A DNA stretch of 64,000 bases, from NCBI RefSeq assembly GCF_025717515.1, contig NZ_JAJIRN010000002.1, positions 434,001 to 498,000 of the forward strand, written 5' to 3'. This stretch comes from Roseateles oligotrophus. Lineage in GTDB: Bacteria; Pseudomonadota; Gammaproteobacteria; Burkholderiales; Burkholderiaceae_C. The notes under the pieces were generated by a model. That model saw nothing but the letters and a program-made list of their open reading frames with translations, was not told the DNA's origin and made no database searches. A program made the translations under genes and the position numbers. This document shows, piece after piece, positions 16,405-23,653 of the stretch. Each line of letters begins with the position of its first letter. Position 1 is the first letter of the stretch.

Positions 16405-17583
16405 ATGGACACTCCGCCCCTGCTTTGCGCACCATCTTTAGACGAAGTCGAACAGGTCGTCGCCGAGCCTTTGCGCTTCAAAGCCCGGCTGGCCATCGGC
16501 GAGGACGCTTACACCTCGCTGCGCATGATCAGCCGCACCCGCGAGATGTGGGATGTGCTGGGCGCTGCCGGCGCAGGCGCGGCGGTGGCCAAGACTGGCA
16601 TGGTTGCGGGAATGCTGGGCGCATCGGCTACGCCGATCGGATGGGTGGCGCTGGCGGCACTGGCCTCCGGTGGCGCCTGCTACGGGATGTACCGGCTGCT
16701 GGGTAACACCAAGGGTGAGCGGGTCATCGAGATCCCCAAGTACCTCAATACGCCGCTGGACACCTTGGGCTTGGCGATCTTCGACCTGATCGCGCCACTC
16801 TCGCTTCGGCTGGCTGCGGTCGATGGCGAAATCGAGGCTGCGGAACGCGCCTTCCTGATCCGCCATCTCGTGGACGACTGGGGCATGAATCGCAGCTTCG
16901 TTGAGCAGGCGGTGGCAGCAATCGAGCCGCGGCTGACAGAGGGCTCCATCGAATCGATGGCGGCGGAGGCTGCCGAGTTCTTGCATCTGAACCCGGATTG
17001 CAAGCACCAGGCCATCGCCAAGGATTTGGGCGTTTTCCTGCGCGCGATGCTGGAGACCTGTGGGCCGCTGAGCGATGCCGAAGAGGAGGCTCTTGCCAGC
17101 ACTCTGCAACTGATCGCCACCGCGCCACCGGGCGAGATGGCCAAGGCCTGGTCGCAGGCCATGACGCTCGCCGGCGGCGCCGCCGGGCAGGTGAAGACCG
17201 TGCTGACCGATGCGACCGGCTGGGCACTGGAGCGCTTGCCCAGCGAACAAGTAAAGGCCGGCGCGAGTGAAGCTGCAACGCGGGCCTATGTTGCTGCACG
17301 GCAAGCGGCAAACTGGACCCAGGATCACCTGCCGAGCGGCGATCAGGTGAAAGTAGTCGCGGGTGAAGCGGCCGCGCAGGCGCTCGCCGCGGCCCGCAAG
17401 GTTACGGCATCGACGCGCGAGCGGTTGCCGAGTGCGGAGCATGTGAAGACGCAAGCGGCCGAAGTCGCGGGCTTGGCCGCCGAGCGGGCGGCCGATGCGG
17501 CGAAGAGAGGGCTGGCGTGGGCGACAGAACAAGTTGCGGCTCGTTTGCCGAAACGGGACAAAGAACCGCCCGATACGCAATAG
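16405..17583 (+). CDS. TerB-like protein with glycine-zipper membrane segment and C-terminal repeats
   Basis: A 392-residue protein in three parts. Residues about 50-100 are small-residue-rich and hydrophobic (AAGAGAAVAKTGMVAGMLGA, then WVALAALASGGACYGMYRLLG), like a glycine zipper or helical hairpin that enters membranes. Residues about 130-245 form a TerB-like helical domain (LRLAAVDGEIEAAERAFLI ... GPLSDAEEEALASTL) with paired acidic turns. From residue 278 come three imperfect 31-32-residue repeats beginning LPSEQVK (278), LPSGDQVK (309) and LPSAEHVK (341), each continuing into an Ala-rich amphipathic helix, and a final LPKRDK. It is the third TerB-type protein in the block. Function unknown; membrane-associated stress scaffold is an inference. 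Confidence 0.7.
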   Translation: MDTPPLLCAPSLDEVEQVVAEPLRFKARLAIGEDAYTSLRMISRTREMWDVLGAAGAGAAVAKTGMVAGMLGASATPIGWVALAALASGGACYGMYRLLGNTKGERVIEIPKYLNTPLDTLGLAIFDLIAPLSLRLAAVDGEIEAAERAFLIRHLVDDWGMNRSFVEQAVAAIEPRLTEGSIESMAAEAAEFLHLNPDCKHQAIAKDLGVFLRAMLETCGPLSDAEEEALASTLQLIATAPPGEMAKAWSQAMTLAGGAAGQVKTVLTDATGWALERLPSEQVKAGASEAATRAYVAARQAANWTQDHLPSGDQVKVVAGEAAAQALAAARKVTASTRERLPSAEHVKTQAAEVAGLAAERAADAAKRGLAWATEQVAARLPKRDKEPPDTQ

Positions 17584-17628
17584 CATCCAACTGCTGTTGG
17601 CTTCGAACAGCGCGGATCATCGTGCTTG

Positions 17629-17719
17629 AAAACTCCCTGCGGAGGTGTTCTTACACAGCCTCAGTCGAGACAGCCCGGTCGCGGATTTTGCCGTCGGTAG
17701 CCGCTGGTCAGGGAGTTTT
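17629..17719. repeat. 11-bp inverted repeat bracketing 69 bases
   Basis: AAAACTCCCTG (17629-17639) and CAGGGAGTTTT (17709-17719) are perfect complements. The second arm ends in TTTT and is followed by GG, so it could act as a distant terminator for the TerB-repeat gene, or be the ends of a small degenerate element. The interior shows only weak pairing. Confidence 0.45.
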
Positions 17720-17814
17720 GGTGCACCTGGGGGGGGCAACTGCCGGGCACTTTCGCATACTGACGCTCCAGGCCAATTCCTGTCGTTCGGATGCGCAGTA
17801 GGGGCGGCGGCAGT

Positions 17815-17831
17815 GTGCCCGGAGCAGTCGT
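17815..17831 (+). repeat. 17-bp direct repeat, right copy (island boundary candidate)
   Basis: Identical to 5833-5849 (GTGCCCGGAGCAGTCGT), same orientation. It sits 44 bases past the end of the minus-strand permease gene and after the last gene of the stress block. Confidence 0.6.
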
Positions 17832-17874
17832 TGCCCTGCAGGCAGCAAGAGCGTCGGAAGTTGGTGAGGCCCCA

Positions 17875-19002
17875 TCAAACCTTCAACTTATGCCGCCGCA
17901 GTGCCCATACCGCCAGCAAACTGAAACCCAGCGCTTGCCAGAGCAATATTTCGGCAAAAGGTTTGACTTCGGCCAGCGTCGCACCCATCTGGTTCAGGCG
18001 CACAAAGGTTTGAATACCGACCACCGCCGGGATCAAATCACCCAGCGCAAATAGCGGCGCCGGCAAGGCCTCGCGCGGCCAGGAAAAGCCGCTCAAAAAA
18101 GCGATCGGCAGCGAGGTGCACAAGAGTGCTTGCATGCTGCGTTCACGGTCGGCCAGCAAGGCCCCCAAAGCCACGCCTAGGGCCGCGATGGCCCAGCAAT
18201 AGGGCAAGAGCAGCAAGGCCGCGCCCAACAGATTTCCGCCGTGACCATAGTCGAAAAACCGGAAAACCGGGCCGAAGAACCAAGCAGCGGACAGCAAGCC
18301 AAAACCGGCAAAGGCAGCCGTCCGCGCGGCCCAGGTAGCGAGCGAATCGGCCGCCGGCCGGCGTTCAAACCAGGTGCCGACCCACATCGCAGTGCCGATC
18401 AACATCAGCTGCTGAATGATCAGCACCGACACGGCGGGCACCACATAACTGCCATAACCCTGGGTCGGGTTGTAGAGCGCCACCAAGCTCAAGTTCAAAG
18501 GGCTGCGGCTCGCTGCGGCCGCCAGCGGCGACGCGCCCTTGGCCTGCATTTGCCGCAACTCGGCGCCGGCCGAGACCGTGCCTATGACCTCGCCAAAACC
18601 ACTCAACACGACCTTGTTGATCAGGAAATACGCGCCGTCGGCCAAGACCGGCAGCACCACCCCCTGGCCATGCAGGACATCACGCTTCATATCCCTGGGC
18701 AACAAGACATAAGCCTCAATCTCCCGCCGGGCCAGCGCCGCTTTGGCTTCCGCCTCGCTGCTGGTGACAAAGCGCAAGTCCAAGCGCGGGCTGGCCTGCG
18801 TGAAGCGGCCGATCTGACGCGCGATATTGCTGTGGTCCTGGTCGACGATGGCCACCGGCACGCGCCGCAACTCCTGCGTCAGATAAGGCCAGGGGTAGAA
18901 GAAGGCATAAATGATCGGGGCGACGATGAACATCAGCAAACAGCCCTTGTCCGTCAAGGCGCTGCGCCAGGTCTCACCGATGGTTTTGAACCAGGCCCAC
19001 AT
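17875..19002 (-). CDS. ABC-2 type transporter permease (YhhJ/YbhR-like), second of a pair
   Basis: A 375-residue inner-membrane protein. One helix near the N-terminus (GCLLMFIVAPIIYAFFYPW) is followed by a large periplasmic domain of about 140 residues (VPVAIVDQDHSNIARQIGRF...) and then five helices, the standard ABC-2 permease layout used in drug or polysaccharide export. The frame is open upstream but the true start is the ATG at 19002, which overlaps the stop of the upstream permease (ATGA). Last gene of the tolC-hlyD-permease-permease operon. No ATPase gene accompanies the pair. Confidence 0.88.
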   Translation of the reverse strand: MWAWFKTIGETWRSALTDKGCLLMFIVAPIIYAFFYPWPYLTQELRRVPVAIVDQDHSNIARQIGRFTQASPRLDLRFVTSSEAEAKAALARREIEAYVLLPRDMKRDVLHGQGVVLPVLADGAYFLINKVVLSGFGEVIGTVSAGAELRQMQAKGASPLAAAASRSPLNLSLVALYNPTQGYGSYVVPAVSVLIIQQLMLIGTAMWVGTWFERRPAADSLATWAARTAAFAGFGLLSAAWFFGPVFRFFDYGHGGNLLGAALLLLPYCWAIAALGVALGALLADRERSMQALLCTSLPIAFLSGFSWPREALPAPLFALGDLIPAVVGIQTFVRLNQMGATLAEVKPFAEILLWQALGFSLLAVWALRRHKLKV

Positions 19003-20156
19003 CAGCGCTTGCCCCAGCAAGCCGGCGTCACCGCCGCACGTTTGAGCAGGGCGGCGCTGGCCAGCAACAGCAGCGCTGTGACCAGGCTCAGCCAACCCGC
19101 CAATGGCAAGAGCGCGGCCGCCGCGCGGCCCTGCTGCAGCAGGCCGACCTGCGCCTCCAGTACCCAGGCCAGCGGCAAGGCCTCGGCCCATTGCCGGGCA
19201 CCGCCGGGCATGGCCATCAAAGGGAAGGCCAGGCCCGAGAACGCAAAGGCCGGCGCGGTAATGAAGCCTGCGGCCGACAGCGCCGTGCGCAAGCTTCTGC
19301 TGGCCAGGGCCACAAACGCACCCAAGCCCCAGTACAGCGCCAGCATCAGCGCATGCAAGCCCAGCAAGACGGCCAGCGCATCCCGCTGCACCAAGCCCAG
19401 TTGCCACATCAGCAACCACAAGATCAGGTTGACCCCATTCAGCAGCAGCGTGGCCGGCAGCAGCTTGAGCAGCACCGCAGGCAAGACCTGCCCCTGCCCG
19501 GCGGCCAGCCATTGCGGCGCCGTTGCATCGCGCAACTCGACTCCCACGGCCCAGGCGCCGGCCACCATCGCCAACATATGCAGCAGCGCCGGCAGCAGCG
19601 CGGCGGCGAGAAACTGCTGGTAGTTCAGCGTCGGGTTGTAGATCGCCTGCAGATTGGCACGCAGCGGCTCGAAGCCCTCGTGCGCGGCCAGCGCGCTTTG
19701 ACCGCGCTTCTCGCGCGCAATGATTTCGATGCCGGCCGACAGCGTGCCGACCACCGTGCGCACATCTTTCTGAATCAGCCCCGAGTGGGTCGCGAATTGG
19801 GCGTTATGCAGCAGAGCCAGCTTGGCCGCTCTGCCCTGCTTGATCTCGTCGCTGAAGCCGGCCGGCATTACCAGCGCGCCATAAACTCGGCCGGCGCGCA
19901 ACGCCCTTTGCATCTCGCCTTCGTCACTGAATTGCGCCGCGATCTGCAGGCCGGGGGCTGCGTCCAGCATGCGGCTCAACTGACGCGACAACGCGCTGTG
20001 GTCGCCGTCCAGGATGCCGATCGGCAAGCGCGTCGGCAGGCCGGCGGCAAAGGTCCAGATCAAAAGCAGGCCCATCAAGAGCGGCAGCCATGACAGCATG
20101 GCCAGATCGAAAGGGCTGGCGCGCAGCCGCGCCCATTCCCTGCCCAAGACTTCCAT
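19002..20156 (-). CDS. ABC-2 type transporter permease, first of a pair
   Basis: A 384-residue homologue of the downstream permease: N-terminal helix (MLSWLPLLMGLLLIWTFAAG), a periplasmic domain starting LPIGILDGDHSALSRQLSRM, which parallels VPVAIVDQDHSNIARQIGRF in its partner, then helices to the C-terminus. The two would form a heterodimeric channel. Start directly follows the stop of the HlyD gene with no gap (TAA then ATG), so translation is tightly coupled. Energy source is unclear because the operon lacks a nucleotide-binding subunit. Confidence 0.88.
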   Translation of the reverse strand: MEVLGREWARLRASPFDLAMLSWLPLLMGLLLIWTFAAGLPTRLPIGILDGDHSALSRQLSRMLDAAPGLQIAAQFSDEGEMQRALRAGRVYGALVMPAGFSDEIKQGRAAKLALLHNAQFATHSGLIQKDVRTVVGTLSAGIEIIAREKRGQSALAAHEGFEPLRANLQAIYNPTLNYQQFLAAALLPALLHMLAMVAGAWAVGVELRDATAPQWLAAGQGQVLPAVLLKLLPATLLLNGVNLILWLLMWQLGLVQRDALAVLLGLHALMLALYWGLGAFVALASRSLRTALSAAGFITAPAFAFSGLAFPLMAMPGGARQWAEALPLAWVLEAQVGLLQQGRAAAALLPLAGWLSLVTALLLLASAALLKRAAVTPACWGKR

Positions 20157-21128
20157 TTACTTGACCAACACGCTCATGCCCGGCCGCGCACCGGCGATGG
20201 GCTTCAGCGGCTGCGCCTTGACCTCGAAGGTGCGCAGGTCATAGCCCTGGTTGTTGCGGGTGGCGCGCCAGGTGGCAAAGTCGGGCAAGGCCTGCGAGCC
20301 GACAACCTTGAAGCGCACCGCTTGATAGGAAAGCGCCGGCAGCGTGGCATCGAACTCCTGTCCGACAGCAAAGCGCTTGAGCTGATCTTCGCGCACGTTC
20401 AGCAGCATCCATTGATCGGCCAGATCCACCACGGTGATCACCGGCACGCCGGCCGGCGACAACTCGCCCACCTTGGCCAAGAGCTTGGCCACCTCGCCGG
20501 CCACCGGGCTCTTCAGCTCGGTCTCGGCACGGGCCGCTTCCACCTCTTGAACGGCACCGGCCACCTGAGCGGCTTGAGCGTTAGCGGCGGCCTGGTCTTC
20601 GCTGCGCGCGCCAGCCCTGGCCATATCGGCCTGGGCACGGGCGGCATTCGCCAGGCCTTGGGCTGAGCGCCAATTGGCCTCGGCCTCGTCGCGCTTTTGG
20701 GCCGCCACCAAGCCTTCTTTGTAAAGACCGTCAACCCGCTCGAAACTCTTGCGCGCCAGGTCGACCCCGACCTGTGCGCGCTCAAAATTAGCTTGCGCCA
20801 TCCGGATCTCTTCCGGCCGGGCGCCGTTCTTGGCTTTTTGCGCGACCGCTGCAGCCGCCGCCGCGGCATTGCTGGCCTGCGTCATCTTGGCCGCCACCTC
20901 GGGGCTGTCGATACGCAGAATCAACCCGCCTTTTTCTATGCGCTGGCCTTCTTGCACCAGCAGTTCGATCACGCGGCCGGTCAGCTTGGGCGCGATGTCG
21001 GTCTCGCGCGCTTCCATCATGCCCTGCAGTTGTTCGGGTGCGGGAGGGTTGTGCTGCAGCATGGCATAGACACCGACGCCCAGCACCGTCACGGCAATTG
21101 CGGGCACTAGAAATTTAGGCAAGTTCAT
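20157..21128 (-). CDS. HlyD-family membrane fusion (periplasmic adaptor) protein
   Basis: A 323-residue adaptor. One N-terminal helix (LVPAIAVTVLGVGVYAML) anchors it; residues about 40-75 (RETDIAPKLTGRVIELLVQE, GQRIEKGGLILRIDSPE) are the first half of the lipoyl-like domain; residues about 75-200 form a long Ala/Arg/Gln-rich coiled-coil hairpin that should dock on the TolC partner; then the second lipoyl half (SPVAGEVAKLLAKVGELSPAG) and a beta-barrel. It links the inner-membrane permeases to the outer-membrane channel encoded 18 bases upstream. Confidence 0.9.
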   Translation of the reverse strand: MNLPKFLVPAIAVTVLGVGVYAMLQHNPPAPEQLQGMMEARETDIAPKLTGRVIELLVQEGQRIEKGGLILRIDSPEVAAKMTQASNAAAAAAAVAQKAKNGARPEEIRMAQANFERAQVGVDLARKSFERVDGLYKEGLVAAQKRDEAEANWRSAQGLANAARAQADMARAGARSEDQAAANAQAAQVAGAVQEVEAARAETELKSPVAGEVAKLLAKVGELSPAGVPVITVVDLADQWMLLNVREDQLKRFAVGQEFDATLPALSYQAVRFKVVGSQALPDFATWRATRNNQGYDLRTFEVKAQPLKPIAGARPGMSVLVK

Positions 21129-21146
21129 CGGCTATCTCGTCTTCTT

Positions 21147-22529
21147 CTATTCAACTCGCAGATCGGCGCGGGCCAGGTAATCGCCCAGGCTCTCGATCTG
21201 CCCGCTGGCCTGCAGCAGGCCGACCAAGGCCATCACATGCTCGTAGGCAACCTGCGCGCGTTCGGTGCGCAGCTTGGCCAGGTTCAGCTCGGCGTCGATC
21301 AAATCCAAAGCGGTGCTGGTACCCTGCTTCAGGCCAACCCGGCGCAGATGCAAGAGCTCCAGCCCTAACTCATCCTGCGCGGCCAGGCTCAGGTATTGCG
21401 AGCGCGCTTGTTCGGCGCTGCGCCATTGGCGCTCGACCAACAGGGTGATGTCGCTGCGGGCCTGCGCTTCGGCCGCGTCGACCTGGGCAAGCTGATTGAG
21501 GTGGGAGCGATTCAACGCGTCGTGATCCAGCGAGTCCCAAAGATTGACACGTATGCCGACCCCGGCCAGCCAGTCGCCGTTATGGGTCAAGGAACGCTGG
21601 CCGAAGGCAAACACCTGCGGCCGCTCAAGTGCTTTGGAGCCGGCTTTCAATTGTTCGGCCTGCGAGCGTTTGGCCGCCACCTTGGCCAGGCCCGGGTGCA
21701 AGGTCAGCGCGGTGGTGAGGAAGTCTTGCAGCGGCGGCAGCGGCTGGGAGCTCAGCGCCAGCGGCGTGCTCGGCGTCGGTGCACCATCCATTTTGACGGT
21801 TCGGGCCAAGGCGATGGCGATCAATTCGGCATCGCTGCGCGCCTTGCGGGCCTGATGCTGAGCGTCTTGCAAGGCGGCGCGCGCCTGCAGGCGCTCCAGT
21901 TTGGAGGCGACCCCGGCCAACAGCATCTTCTCGGCCGCAGCGTCATGCTCGGCCACGCCGGCGGCGGCGGCCTCGCGCAGACTGGCCGCGCGGCGCGCCA
22001 TCTGGGTCTGAAAATAACGTTGCGCCAGCAGGGACAGCGCCTCTTCCTCGCTGTGGTTCAACTCGGCCTGCGCCTCGGCGCTTTGCGCCGCGGCCATGCC
22101 GCGTATCGCATCGGTGGCGCCGCCCAGGTAAATCGGCCAGACGGCATTCAGCAGCGCGGCCTGATTGGCATTGCTGCGCGAAAGCGTGGCGTTGTGGGGC
22201 AGCGGCGGCAAAGGCGGCAACTGGCCGGCAAGACCGGGCGGCAGCAAACTGATCACATTGCCCAGCCCCTGATTGAGCGGATCGAGATTCAGATCGACGC
22301 TGGCCTTGTAGCTATAGGCCGCGCCGTAGACGCTGATGATGGGGCCGCCCGCATTGGCGATACCCTCGGCCTGGGCCTGGCGCTGCGCCACCGCCGCGCG
22401 CGCTCCGGCCAACTGATCGGAGTTTTGCTGCACCAACTGCACGGCTTCGGGCCAGCTGAGTGCAGCGGCGCTAACGCTACTCGCCCACAGCAAAGGCAGG
22501 CAGAGCGACAACAAGGAGGCGGCATTCAT
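21147..22529 (-). CDS. TolC-family outer-membrane efflux protein
   Basis: A 460-residue protein with a signal peptide (MNAASLLSLCLPLLWASSVSAAA) and two OEP repeats: the first helical arm begins LSWPEAVQLVQQNSDQLAGA, the second around LTTALTLHPGLAKVAAKRSQ, the usual duplicated coiled-coil architecture of TolC. I chose the ATG at 22529 for the signal peptide; the longer frame back to 22736 overlaps the divergent gene start at 22647. First gene of the four-gene minus-strand efflux operon. The mature protein would form the outer-membrane exit duct. Confidence 0.88.
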   Translation of the reverse strand: MNAASLLSLCLPLLWASSVSAAALSWPEAVQLVQQNSDQLAGARAAVAQRQAQAEGIANAGGPIISVYGAAYSYKASVDLNLDPLNQGLGNVISLLPPGLAGQLPPLPPLPHNATLSRSNANQAALLNAVWPIYLGGATDAIRGMAAAQSAEAQAELNHSEEEALSLLAQRYFQTQMARRAASLREAAAAGVAEHDAAAEKMLLAGVASKLERLQARAALQDAQHQARKARSDAELIAIALARTVKMDGAPTPSTPLALSSQPLPPLQDFLTTALTLHPGLAKVAAKRSQAEQLKAGSKALERPQVFAFGQRSLTHNGDWLAGVGIRVNLWDSLDHDALNRSHLNQLAQVDAAEAQARSDITLLVERQWRSAEQARSQYLSLAAQDELGLELLHLRRVGLKQGTSTALDLIDAELNLAKLRTERAQVAYEHVMALVGLLQASGQIESLGDYLARADLRVE

Positions 22530-22646
22530 TCGAGAGTCATCAATGGCGAAGCCGCAAGAGTAGCCGATTCGAGCCGCGCTTTGGAAGCAAGCGCGAATTT
22601 GCCCGTCTTGCGCTTCCAAATATTTCGGCCCTGCTACGCTGGCCCC

Positions 22647-23600
22647 ATGAGCCATTTTTTGAACAAGGCAGGGCGCTGGCTGCTGCAGCGCGTCGCCAGG
22701 CCGGCGCCCTCGACGGACCGGATCGGCAGCGCGCAACTTGCAGACTTGCTGCTACAGCACCAAGGCCGACCCTTTGTGTTTGATGAGGGCAATTTGCGCT
22801 TTATGTACTTCAATCAGCGAGCGATCCAGAGTGCAATGAAGCTGGACGCGCCGAATGAGTTGCTGTGCGGCTACACGGTCGCGATGATGGCGTTCTTGTG
22901 GGTCAAGCCGGCGCCGAAGCGGATCTTGATGGTCGGGCTGGGCGGGGGTTCTTTGCTCAAATTTTGCCGCAGCCTGCTGCCCGACAGCCACATCACCGTG
23001 CTGGAGATCGACGCCGATGTGATCGCCTTGCGCGATCAATTCATGATTCCCGTCGATGACGAGCGGCTGAGCATCATCCACTGCGATGCGATCGACTACC
23101 TGAACGCCCAGCCCTTGCAAGTCGATGCCTTGCTGCTGGACGGCTTTGACGCTGTCGGCATGGTCGAGGAATTGGCGACGAGCGAGTTCTTTGCCGCCTG
23201 CCACCAAGCGCTCAGCCCCGACGGTGTCTTGGTGGTCAATATGTGGGGCAAGCGCCGACAACTGGCGGCCGCCTTGCAGCGGCTGCGAGCGCGCTTTGAT
23301 GCGCGCGTCTGGTGCTGCCGCTCGCCCGACAGCTATAACCTGATTGCGTTTGCCTTGCGCGATGGCTGCGCCGGTTTTGAGCCGGCAAGCTTGGCCGAAC
23401 TGCCGGCGATGAACGCAGCAATGACGGCCTCGCTGACCCAATTGCTCGGCAATATGCAGGACTCGCGCGCCATTTGTGCGGCAAGTTCCGGCAGCGCCGT
23501 GCGCGAACTGGACGCCTTGACCGAGGCCATCGCTGCCATGATGACGCCCGACCCCGGCCTGCCGCGCAATGACGCGGAGTGGAGCGTCGCCCACCGTTAA
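22647..23600 (+). CDS. Spermidine-synthase-fold (SAM-dependent) protein
   Basis: A 317-residue protein with the spermidine synthase/class I methyltransferase fold. The nucleotide loop is ILMVGLGGGSLLKF (about residues 92-105), followed by the acidic ITVLEIDADVIALRDQF and a second acidic turn in LLLDGFDAVG. The ligand gate Asp pair of true spermidine synthases is not obvious, so a role as a polyamine synthase is uncertain; many such proteobacterial homologues have no assigned substrate. Cytoplasmic. Divergent from the tolC-like gene, and its last 22 bases overlap the open frame before the M16 protease gene, which begins 53 bases later. Confidence 0.75.
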   Translation: MSHFLNKAGRWLLQRVARPAPSTDRIGSAQLADLLLQHQGRPFVFDEGNLRFMYFNQRAIQSAMKLDAPNELLCGYTVAMMAFLWVKPAPKRILMVGLGGGSLLKFCRSLLPDSHITVLEIDADVIALRDQFMIPVDDERLSIIHCDAIDYLNAQPLQVDALLLDGFDAVGMVEELATSEFFAACHQALSPDGVLVVNMWGKRRQLAAALQRLRARFDARVWCCRSPDSYNLIAFALRDGCAGFEPASLAELPAMNAAMTASLTQLLGNMQDSRAICAASSGSAVRELDALTEAIAAMMTPDPGLPRNDAEWSVAHR

Positions 23601-23653
23601 GCCCCTGTTTTGCCGGGCTGTTAATCTGCCCGAAAAATGGCCCTGGAGATGAC

